NCBI GenBank assembly: GCA_002763155.1 | Contig: PFCU01000041.1 | Location: forward strand, 1 to 14,127 | Direction: 5' to 3' | DNA length: 14,127 nt | DNA from: Candidatus Pacearchaeota archaeon CG10_big_fil_rev_8_21_14_0_10_30_48 | Lineage (GTDB): Archaea; Nanobdellota; Nanobdellia; Pacearchaeales; GW2011-AR1 | Shown here: positions 1 to 7,182 of the stretch, piece by piece | How positions within the stretch are numbered: the first letter of the stretch is position 1 | Layout: each line of letters begins with the position of its first letter | Position numbers and translations under genes: made by a program | Notes under the pieces: model-generated | The model's database searches: none | Seen by the model: only the letters and a program-made list of their open reading frames with translations | What the model was told of the DNA's origin: nothing

Positions 1-3000
1 GACCCTTTTTGCAATGTCCCTCAATGTCAGCAAGGGTGTTGTGTTGTTGGATTGAATAATTATTGGGGAACTCAATCTGAATGTACAATTCGAGGAGAAA
101 GAGCGGGAATTTCTCCAGAGTTTGATTCATCTATTGAAAGTGAGCAAGCGTGTTTCCGAGAATCTCAAAATCTTGAAGAAGGTGCATGTGTTTTTAATTT
201 AGGAGATGAAAAAAATAGTTGCGTGTTTACAAATCAGTTAAACTGCGATGATAATATTGGAGGGGATTTCTATAAAGGATATTTGTGTTCTAACACTGAA
301 CTTGATACAAATTGTAAGAAACAAGATTCTGCTAATTGTGTTGAAGGAAAGGATGAGATTTATTGGTATGACTCTTGTGGTAATAAGGAAAATATTTATT
401 CAAGTGATAAAACGCGTTCGTGGAATAATGGGAAAGTTTTAGCGAAAGACAAAAGCTGTAATCCTAATTCTGATAATTCGGGTTCAGGAAGTTGTGGTAA
501 TTGTAATTATAATTTAGGAAGTGTTTGCGGGGAATTTAATCCTGGAGTTGATAAAGGAAATATGGAAGGGTTTACTTGTAAAGATTTGAATTGTGTTGAT
601 TCTGGGGGTAAATCGCGAATTAATGGAGAGTCGTGGTGTGTTTACGACGGGCCTGTTGGTTCAGGAGGAATTGGTGGGAATTCTGGAGGGCCAGACATTA
701 GTAGTTTGCTTGGAATTGTTGGAGGAGGTTTAGGAGGAATTGGTTCTGTTAGTAGAGACTTAATGGGAAGTCGGCATTTTAGACAAATATGTAGTAATGG
801 AGAAGTGCAAGTTGAACCTTGTGCAGATTATAGAAAAGAAATTTGTGTGCAGAATGATAAAACATTAGAGAACGGGCAGAAAGTTGATAGTGCAATTTGT
901 AGAGTTAATTTATGGGAGCAGTGTTTTGCAGCGAATGAAGGAATTGGGCAACAATTAGGAGGAGGAGTACTTGGAGATCTTGCAGGAATGTTCAATCAAA
1001 AATGTAATCAAAATCCCGATTGTAGAACACAGACAGTTAATGTCGATAAAAATTTTAAATTTAGTTTATGTGTTCCGAAATATCCTCCGGGTTTTGAACT
1101 TGGACAGACAACTGGACTTGCTGGATTTGGGGGGAATATTGGCTCGAGTATTTTAGGAGATGTTGGTGGAGGTATTGGAGATCTTGCATCAGGATTAGGT
1201 GGAAATAGTGAAGGTTCAAGTGCTAGTGATATTTGTGGTTTAGGAACTCAGACTTGCACGAGTACTTGGGTAAAAACGTGCACGCCACCGAAATGGGAGT
1301 GTAAAGAAAATTGCGATTGTCACGAAGCTGGTTTTACTATGCAATTAAATAATTTATGTGTTTCATTAGGAGATTGTGGGCTAACTCCAAATATCGAGGG
1401 GAAAGTTGGTTTTGGTGGGGCGAAGGTTTCGAAAAAAGGTTCGAAAGGAAAAACACCTCCACAACCATTTTTATTTGCGCCATTATATATGATATTTTCA
1501 AAGTTACCTCCAGGGCCTGCGCCCGATGGAGGATTTTATAATGAAGAGCAAGGAATTTTTGAACTTCCAGGACACGGCCTTTTAGATCCTTTCCTTTCAG
1601 GACTTTCAGGATATGGAGGAGGTGGAGGATTTGAACAAGGGCCAGGAGGAATTACTGGAAACATTGGTTCTATTGCTGGAGCGGGAGCTATTGGAGGAAT
1701 TGCTGGAGGAGCAGTTGGAGTGGCAACTTATTCTGTTAGTTCCGCAGCATTAGGAAGTCTTACTACTGAAGGTATAACTACTACTTATACACTGACATCA
1801 ACTTCAGGAATTAGCATATTAGGATCAGGAGTATTAAGTCCATTAGCTTTAACAGGTATAGGTTTAGGTGTTGGAATTATTGTTGGAATTGTCTTAACAC
1901 AAGTCCTCGGTTGCGGAGAAGTAAAAAAAGTTGAAATAAAATACGAATGCAAACCTGCGCAAGTTCCTTTTGGTGGAAATGATTGTGGGAAATGCGATGA
2001 TGATCCTTTGAAACCTTGCTCTACTTATCGTTGCCAGAGTTTAGGTGCGAGATGTAAATTTATTAATGAAGGGACAGGTGTAAGTGAATGTATTACTATC
2101 GAGGGAGAAGGAAGTATTCCAATAATAACTCCTTGGGAAGAAATTTTGAATACGACTTTTTACAGTTATCAAGATGTTTCAACAAATGGTTTCAAAGTTC
2201 GTACTGCGGACAATGAATGTGTCCCTGCATTTTCTCCTATTGTTTTTGGAGTTGAAACAGATATTCATTCTGTTTGTGGTTGGAGTTTAGAAAGAGGATC
2301 AAACATTACTGAAATGAATTCTTTCATAGAAGGAAATGTATTCACTTATAATCATACTTTTATGACAGTGCTTCCAAGTGCCGAGAGTTTGTTAGCTGGA
2401 GAAGTAAGTAATTTTGAAGAACTTCAAGCAGCACTTGCGACACAACTTGAAGAAGAGGGAATTTCAATTGAAGAATATTTATTGAATAAAGCAGGTGATT
2501 TGAATATTTATATTAAGTGTTCGAATATGGATGGAGTAGCAAATGATGTTGACTATAAAGTTAACTTTTGTGTTGACCCCGGGCCTGATGAACAACTTCC
2601 TGTAGTAACAGCGACGGCTCCTCCTCCAAAAAAAATTGTTGCATTTAATGCCGAAGAACAAAATGCAGTTTTCTTTGTTTCAGAACCTGCCGAATGTAAA
2701 TGGAGTAGTGTTAAACCTACAAAGACAGGACTCGAAGCATATAATGATTTAGAAAATGAAATGGATTGTGAATTAGATGCTGAAAATGTGAATTTGCTTG
2801 GATATGCTTGTACCACGACGCTTCCAATTTTAGAAAAGGAAAATGACTATTATATTATGTGTCAAGACCAGCCGTGGTTAGCAGAAGATCCTGAGGGAGA
2901 AAGAAATGTTGGAAATGTTTTCCCTTATAGTTTGTTGAAAAGTGAATCTGCCTTAACAATTTCGAGTATTAAACCTTCTGGGATAACTTATGCTGGAAGC

Positions 3001-3510
3001 GAACCAGTAATTGTAAATCTTGAAGTTGAAACAAGCGGAGGAATGGCAGATGGAATTTCTGCTTGCGCTTATGATTTTGACGGCGAGAATCCCTATAGTT
3101 TATTTTTAGAAACAGGCGGGAAAAAACACAAACAGATTCTTAGTCAAATGAAAGCAGGAGATTATGAAATTTTTATTCGATGTGCTGATGATGCTTTAAA
3201 TATTGCGGAAGGAATTGCTAATTTTACTCTCGAGCTTGATACAAAACCTCCGATAGTTACTCGGGTTTTTGGAAGTGGTGGAAATATTATTTTAACAACT
3301 GATGAACCGGCGAGATGTTTTTACAAAAATGATTCAAATCCTTCGTGCGGTTTTTCAACTAAAAACGCAATAGAATTTGGAGGAGCAAATACAAAAACAT
3401 TATCTGCGCCGATAGGACAAGACATTACACATTATATTCAGTGTCAAGATGTTTGGGGTAATCGTCCTGATATGTGTTCGATTATTGTAAAAGAGTTTAA
3501 GGACGGGTAA
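1..3510 (+). CDS. Giant Cys/Gly-rich surface protein, fused form (5' partial)
   Basis: The reading frame is open from base 1, and the residues before the first TTG (base 52) already align to the paralogue further right (QCQQGCC here, QCGLGCC there), so the true start lies off the left edge. At least 1169 residues are visible. Codons 1-470 are cysteine-rich and colinear with the protein at 5395-7182. Codons about 470-640 are a Gly/Pro/Ser-rich linker with two likely membrane segments (about 557-577 and 615-637). Codons 640-1169 are colinear with the protein at 7179-9275: a CGKC...PCSTYRC segment, then four divergent modules ending in C-x-D-type motifs (YIMCQDQPW, IRCADDALN, YIQCQDVWGN). I infer an exported, disulfide-rich, membrane-anchored envelope protein. 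No enzymatic motif is seen. The molecular function is unknown; an adhesin or appendage-associated role is inferred from the pilin-like neighbours. Confidence 0.85.
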   Translation, partial: DPFCNVPQCQQGCCVVGLNNYWGTQSECTIRGERAGISPEFDSSIESEQACFRESQNLEEGACVFNLGDEKNSCVFTNQLNCDDNIGGDFYKGYLCSNTELDTNCKKQDSANCVEGKDEIYWYDSCGNKENIYSSDKTRSWNNGKVLAKDKSCNPNSDNSGSGSCGNCNYNLGSVCGEFNPGVDKGNMEGFTCKDLNCVDSGGKSRINGESWCVYDGPVGSGGIGGNSGGPDISSLLGIVGGGLGGIGSVSRDLMGSRHFRQICSNGEVQVEPCADYRKEICVQNDKTLENGQKVDSAICRVNLWEQCFAANEGIGQQLGGGVLGDLAGMFNQKCNQNPDCRTQTVNVDKNFKFSLCVPKYPPGFELGQTTGLAGFGGNIGSSILGDVGGGIGDLASGLGGNSEGSSASDICGLGTQTCTSTWVKTCTPPKWECKENCDCHEAGFTMQLNNLCVSLGDCGLTPNIEGKVGFGGAKVSKKGSKGKTPPQPFLFAPLYMIFSKLPPGPAPDGGFYNEEQGIFELPGHGLLDPFLSGLSGYGGGGGFEQGPGGITGNIGSIAGAGAIGGIAGGAVGVATYSVSSAALGSLTTEGITTTYTLTSTSGISILGSGVLSPLALTGIGLGVGIIVGIVLTQVLGCGEVKKVEIKYECKPAQVPFGGNDCGKCDDDPLKPCSTYRCQSLGARCKFINEGTGVSECITIEGEGSIPIITPWEEILNTTFYSYQDVSTNGFKVRTADNECVPAFSPIVFGVETDIHSVCGWSLERGSNITEMNSFIEGNVFTYNHTFMTVLPSAESLLAGEVSNFEELQAALATQLEEEGISIEEYLLNKAGDLNIYIKCSNMDGVANDVDYKVNFCVDPGPDEQLPVVTATAPPPKKIVAFNAEEQNAVFFVSEPAECKWSSVKPTKTGLEAYNDLENEMDCELDAENVNLLGYACTTTLPILEKENDYYIMCQDQPWLAEDPEGERNVGNVFPYSLLKSESALTISSIKPSGITYAGSEPVIVNLEVETSGGMADGISACAYDFDGENPYSLFLETGGKKHKQILSQMKAGDYEIFIRCADDALNIAEGIANFTLELDTKPPIVTRVFGSGGNIILTTDEPARCFYKNDSNPSCGFSTKNAIEFGGANTKTLSAPIGQDITHYIQCQDVWGNRPDMCSIIVKEFKDG

Positions 3511-3511
3511 A

Positions 3512-3528
3512 AGAAAGGTTTAAATAAA
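3512..3528 (+). promoter_or_regulatory. Archaeal promoter (BRE/TATA) of the MNT/HEPN cassette
   Basis: Purine-rich AAAGG is followed by TTTAAATAA at 3519-3527. The box centre is 25 bases before ATG 3548, the same geometry as the promoters of 4580 and 10748, which fits a leaderless transcript. It begins just after the stop codon of the upstream giant gene, so the cassette can be transcribed independently. Confidence 0.6.
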
Positions 3529-3547
3529 TGTAACTTTAATGTTACAT
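3528..3547. promoter_or_regulatory. Near-perfect palindrome, probable operator
   Basis: ATGTAAC (3528-3534) and GTTACAT (3541-3547) form an exact 7-base inverted repeat. The inner TTTAAT is also mostly symmetric, so 18 of 20 positions are palindromic. It lies between the TATA box and the expected transcription start of the nucleotidyltransferase gene, where a bound repressor would block initiation. The encoded protein has a predicted N-terminal winged helix, so autorepression is the natural reading, but that is inference. Confidence 0.6.
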
Positions 3548-4081
3548 ATGGAACAAAAAGATTACAATATGGAAATTGTTAAAATGCTTTCAACTGAAAG
3601 AAAACACGCGAGAGGAATAGCTAAAGATTTGAAAATTAATCATATGATGATAAATAGAAAACTAAAGGAATTAAGTAAAAAGAATGTTGTAGATTTTGAT
3701 TTAATTGGGAAAAATAAAATATATTTTTTGAAAGATAGCGTCGAATCAGAGGTATTTCAATTAATGGCTGAAGAATATATTTTAATACAGGTTATAAAAA
3801 AATACCCCCGATTGAGAAATATTTTGGACAAAATTCGTAAAGACAATCGAATTAAACTTGCAATCTTATTTGGCTCTTATGCTAAAGGGACAACTGATAA
3901 ATCAAGCGATGTAGATATTTTTATTGAAACAAATGATTTGAAAATAAAAAAGGATTTAGAAAATTTTGATTCAAAACTTAGCGTGAAAATTGGAGAGTAT
4001 AACAAAGAAAATAATTTGATTAAAGAAATTGAGAGAAACCATGTTATCTTAAAAGGATTTGAGGAGTATTATGACAAATAA
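3548..4081 (+). CDS. MNT-type nucleotidyltransferase antitoxin with winged-helix N-terminus
   Basis: This 177-residue protein has a predicted winged helix-turn-helix at about residues 5-62 (ARGIAKDLKINHMMINRKL) and a minimal nucleotidyltransferase fold from about residue 85. The signature is visible as GS, ten residues, then DVD (GSYAKGTTDKSSDVDIFIE). In the MNT/HEPN family such proteins are antitoxins that transfer nucleotides to the HEPN partner; here that is by homology. I see no clear third catalytic acid in the following strand (LSVKIGEY), so activity is uncertain. The ATG at 3548 is preferred to the one at 3539 because a TATA box 25 bases upstream predicts a leaderless start there; the earlier ATG would lie before the transcription start. 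The HEPN gene overlaps its end. The region is visibly more A/T-rich than its flanks, suggesting an acquired cassette. Confidence 0.82.
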   Translation: MEQKDYNMEIVKMLSTERKHARGIAKDLKINHMMINRKLKELSKKNVVDFDLIGKNKIYFLKDSVESEVFQLMAEEYILIQVIKKYPRLRNILDKIRKDNRIKLAILFGSYAKGTTDKSSDVDIFIETNDLKIKKDLENFDSKLSVKIGEYNKENNLIKEIERNHVILKGFEEYYDK

Positions 4082-4556
4082 ATTTTTGAGTAAATTAGTA
4101 AAAGAAGGTAAAATAAAATTTGTTGAATCAAGTGAGGAAATAAAAAAATCTTACCTTAATAAATCCGAGAGTAATTTAGATTCTGCAAAAATCTTACTAA
4201 AAAATGATAAATTAGAAGAAAGTGTTTCTTTAGTTTATTATAGCATGTATTCATCAATTATAGCTTTATTTTTCAAAATAGGAATAAAGTGTGAAAATCA
4301 TTCTGCCACAATAATTATCTTAAAAGAAATTTTTGGAATTAATAATTCAGATATTTCTTTTGCAAAAAAAGAAAGAATTGACAAACAATATTATGCAGAT
4401 TTCAATGTAACGGAGTTAGAAGTTAAAGAATCTTTGAAAATTGCTGAGGAATTTAATGCGAAGGTATTAGATTTTATAATTAAACTGAATAATTCAGATG
4501 TTGAAAAATATAAATTAAAATTTAAAGAACTAATTGGAGGCAAGATAAATTTATAA
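4071..4556 (+). CDS. HEPN-domain toxin of the MNT/HEPN pair
   Basis: This 161-residue, mostly helical protein has the HEPN pattern: a first helix with KSESNLDSAKILL, a second with SVSLVYYSMYSSIIALFFK, then the loop KCENHSATI and a late helix after QYYADF. HEPN proteins of this type are usually RNases held in check by an MNT partner. The usual R-x4-6-H motif is not intact: the histidine is present but the upstream position has lysine, not arginine. ATG 4071 is chosen because GAGGAG lies just upstream (4061-4066) and the 11-base overlap with the nucleotidyltransferase gene suggests translational coupling. A TTG start at 4059 would add four residues without an obvious ribosome site. With the preceding gene it forms a two-gene toxin-antitoxin operon between two paralogous surface-protein loci. 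Confidence 0.82.
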   Translation: MTNKFLSKLVKEGKIKFVESSEEIKKSYLNKSESNLDSAKILLKNDKLEESVSLVYYSMYSSIIALFFKIGIKCENHSATIIILKEIFGINNSDISFAKKERIDKQYYADFNVTELEVKESLKIAEEFNAKVLDFIIKLNNSDVEKYKLKFKELIGGKINL

Positions 4557-4558
4557 AC
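4541..4558 (+). promoter_or_regulatory. TATA box for the pilin-like/surface-protein operon
   Basis: TTTATAAA at 4550-4557, preceded by a purine-rich stretch, overlaps the HEPN stop codon and is centred 26 bases before ATG 4580. This gives the downstream three-gene operon its own leaderless promoter, separate from the toxin-antitoxin cassette. Confidence 0.6.
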
Positions 4559-4579
4559 AATTTTATCGTTGGTAGAAAG

Positions 4580-5398
4580 ATGAAAATACGGGGTGAAAAA
4601 GCGCAAGTTACAATTTTTGTAATTTTAGCAGTTGTGATTGTTGGAGCTGTGATTTTATTTTTTGCGTTTACTGATTCTGGTCAGAAAATTATTGCTCCTT
4701 TAATTCCTGGAGGTTCTGGAAATGCTGGAAACATTGAAGAGCAATTAACAAATTGTATTTTAGAAAAGAAAAATTTGGGAGGAGATATTCTTTTTGATAG
4801 CGAAGTTAATTCAATCTTGAAAAACGGTGGTGAAAAAAATCCGAAATTCTTTTACTTGCATCAAAGTATTCCTCACAAATATTTATGTTATTCTGCAAAT
4901 TATTATGAGCCTTGTGTTAATCAACAACCTCTTTTAGTTCAAAAAGTTGAAAGTGAGATAAAAAATTCTTTGAGTCCAACTATTGAAGTTTGTATTGAAG
5001 AATTAAAAGCTGATTTAAATGACGCTGGTTTTGATACAAGAAATGAAAATTTGAATGTTAGTGTAGATATAACTGGAGAGAATATAAATATTAAAATAGA
5101 TTATCCATTAAAAATTAAAGAGGGAGAGGGTGTTAGAAGTTTTGATAAATTTGAAATTAAAAAACCGAGTGGGGCTTATCAATTAATTTTGGTGGCTGAT
5201 TCAATTGTAAGTTTCGAGACAAAATATGGAGACAGCGACCCTGTTGCTTACATGAGTTTGTATCCAAATACTCGAATAGAAAAATTGAAGATAAGTGATG
5301 GAACTACACTGTATAAAATTTCGGACAGAACTACAATGGAAGAAATGAATTTCGCGACGAGAAGTTATGCGATTCCGATAGGATATAATTTAAAATGA
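4580..5398 (+). CDS. Pilin-like membrane-anchored envelope protein
   Basis: This 272-residue protein starts with a short basic segment, then EKAQVTIFVILAVVIVGAV, a class III (type IV pilin-like) signal: charged residues, small residue, Gln, then one hydrophobic helix to about residue 30. Cleavage by a PibD/EppA-like peptidase before the Gln would be expected from the family, but is not shown. The remaining ~240 residues are soluble and presumably outside the cell, with four cysteines (LTNC, YLCYS, EPCV, EVCIEE) and a mixed strand/helix look. It is the first gene of an operon; its stop overlaps the next start by ATGA. Close coupling to the split giant protein suggests it anchors or assembles that protein. 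I do not recognise a named family; a minor pilin or pseudopilin-type subunit is the best description. Confidence 0.7.
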   Translation: MKIRGEKAQVTIFVILAVVIVGAVILFFAFTDSGQKIIAPLIPGGSGNAGNIEEQLTNCILEKKNLGGDILFDSEVNSILKNGGEKNPKFFYLHQSIPHKYLCYSANYYEPCVNQQPLLVQKVESEIKNSLSPTIEVCIEELKADLNDAGFDTRNENLNVSVDITGENINIKIDYPLKIKEGEGVRSFDKFEIKKPSGAYQLILVADSIVSFETKYGDSDPVAYMSLYPNTRIEKLKISDGTTLYKISDRTTMEEMNFATRSYAIPIGYNLK

Positions 5399-7182
5399 GA
5401 GGGGAAAATATTTTGATGAAGAAAGAAATTTTGTTTGTTTTCTTATTACTAATAGTAAGCGTTTTATTTGTAATAATTCCTTTTGTTCCTGCGCAAGCGA
5501 GTGTTACGACTTGTTGTGAAAGAGCAACAGATGGTGCGTACTGTCAAAATGTTCCTTCGACGCAATGTGATGAAAATTATTTGAGTTCTCCGACGAGTTG
5601 TGATAGCACTTCGTTCTGTCAATTAGGAACTTGTTATGATTCTGACGAGGGACTTTGTATGGAAAATACTCCTAAGAAAGCTTGTGAAGAAGCAAACGGG
5701 CTTTGGACAAGTGAAGAAAATCCGCCTCAATGTGGATTAGGATGTTGTGTTCTCGGAGAGCAAGCAGCGTTTACAACTTTGCAGAGATGTAAAAAACTTG
5801 CAGGAAATTATGGTTTGCAAGCAGACTTCAGAGAAAATATTCAAGATGAAATAAGTTGTGTTGCAATTGCGAATGCGCAAGATATTGGAGCGTGCGTGTT
5901 TGAATCAGAGTTCACAAAAACTTGCACATTTGAAACAAGAGGAGAATGTAATGCTAAATCGACGGAAGAATCTGTTTCTAATAATCAATTCTTTAAAGAT
6001 TTTCTTTGCACATCTGAACAATTAAATACGAACTGTCAAAAATCAGAACAGACAACTTGTTTAGAAGGAAAAGATGGGGTTTATTTTGTAGATAGTTGTG
6101 GAAATCCTGCGAATATTTATGATGCTTCAAAAATTAATGATAAGAATTATTGGGAAAAAGTTGTGCCGAAATCTGAAAGTTGCACAGCTGGTGGGAAAAA
6201 TTGTGGGAATTGTGATTATCTCGGAGGAAGTATTTGTGCAGAGGCATCACGAGGAGAAAAAGCAACTTATGGAGATTTTATTTGTAAAGATGTAAACTGT
6301 TATGAAACTTATGACGGACAGGATTATATTAATGGAGAATCGTGGTGTGTTTACGACAATGGAAAACCCGACGATGATAGAGTTGGTTCAAGACATTATC
6401 GGCACGCTTGTTTTATGGGAGAAGAAATTGTAGAACCTTGTGCAGATCTTAGACAAGAAGTTTGTGTTGAAGATTCAATAGAAGATTTTTCGCAGGCAGG
6501 TTGTGTTGCAAATTTATGGGAAGATTGTTTGATTCAAGAAAGAAAAAATGATTGTGAAAATTCTGATGTTCGAGATTGTAAATGGATTCCAGTTACAACA
6601 GGGGGCGGAGATGTTGTTGGAGGAATTGTTGATAGTGTTAAAGAAGGAATATCTGGACTTTTCTTGAATGTTCATAATGATGAAAGAGATCAAGGAGCTT
6701 GTGTTCCCGATGTTGCTCCAGGTTTAGAATTTTGGGGAGAGGGAGATGGTGCTACATCGCAATGTGATTTAGTTAGTTCAAGTTGTGTGATTACATATGA
6801 GAAAAAATTAATTGGTCAAAAAGAATGTGTGAATAATTGTTTTTGTGATATTAAAACAAATCCGCAAGCGGCTTTGCAAGCACTGAATATTTGTTCTTCA
6901 ATAGGTGATTGTGGTCCTGGTGCGAACTATATTGGAAAGAATGTAAATAAAGGATATGAATTTACAATTGATGATAAAAAAGTTGGAAAAGATTTAGACA
7001 TCGGTTTTCTTAACGCTGCTGATGGTGCTAAAGAAACAGGGCAACCTGCAGATCCGACGGCAAATCCTGATTTTAGTGGAAGTCAGGGAGGAGAATTTGT
7101 TTCAAATTCAGAACCTGCACCTGTTAGTGGAAATATTGTCAAAGGAATAATTAGTGAAACATATAGGAGAATGGCGTCATGA
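5395..7182 (+). CDS. Cys-rich secreted surface protein, N-terminal half of split paralogue
   Basis: A signal peptide (FVFLLLIVSVLFVIIPF, ending VPAQA) precedes a dense cysteine domain: twelve cysteines between residues about 40 and 118, including TTCCERATDGAYC and QCGLGCC. From there to about residue 505 it is colinear with the N-terminal half of the fused protein at 1-3510, sharing NGESWCVYD, GSRHYRH, EPCADLRQEVC, NLWEDC and the motif IGDCGP. The last ~90 residues lack cysteine and are low-complexity. The 5395 start overlaps the previous stop (ATGA); ATG 5416 gives a shorter, more typical signal peptide (MKKEILF) and is an equally good choice, with a GGGG-type ribosome site 11 bases before it. 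The product is predicted to be exported with its cysteines in disulfides. No catalytic motif is visible. It probably acts with the next gene, since the two are fused in the upstream copy. Confidence 0.82.
   Translation: MRGENILMKKEILFVFLLLIVSVLFVIIPFVPAQASVTTCCERATDGAYCQNVPSTQCDENYLSSPTSCDSTSFCQLGTCYDSDEGLCMENTPKKACEEANGLWTSEENPPQCGLGCCVLGEQAAFTTLQRCKKLAGNYGLQADFRENIQDEISCVAIANAQDIGACVFESEFTKTCTFETRGECNAKSTEESVSNNQFFKDFLCTSEQLNTNCQKSEQTTCLEGKDGVYFVDSCGNPANIYDASKINDKNYWEKVVPKSESCTAGGKNCGNCDYLGGSICAEASRGEKATYGDFICKDVNCYETYDGQDYINGESWCVYDNGKPDDDRVGSRHYRHACFMGEEIVEPCADLRQEVCVEDSIEDFSQAGCVANLWEDCLIQERKNDCENSDVRDCKWIPVTTGGGDVVGGIVDSVKEGISGLFLNVHNDERDQGACVPDVAPGLEFWGEGDGATSQCDLVSSSCVITYEKKLIGQKECVNNCFCDIKTNPQAALQALNICSSIGDCGPGANYIGKNVNKGYEFTIDDKKVGKDLDIGFLNAADGAKETGQPADPTANPDFSGSQGGEFVSNSEPAPVSGNIVKGIISETYRRMAS

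Noticed and set aside
52..54. TTG at 52 as the start of the left giant gene
   Set aside because: The frame is open to base 1 and the residues before the TTG align with the paralogue (QCxxGCC), so it is an internal codon of a gene cut by the window edge.
2479..2816. Reverse-strand frames within the left giant gene
   Set aside because: They are opposite a well-supported coding frame with a homologous paralogue and show no coding features of their own.
3539..3541. ATG at 3539 as the nucleotidyltransferase start
   Set aside because: It is only about 16 bases from the TATA centre and lies inside the palindrome, so it is probably not on the transcript; ATG 3548 fits the leaderless spacing.
4059..4061. 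TTG at 4059 as the HEPN start
   Set aside because: An ATG at 4071 follows a GAGGAG ribosome site; the TTG has no comparable site.
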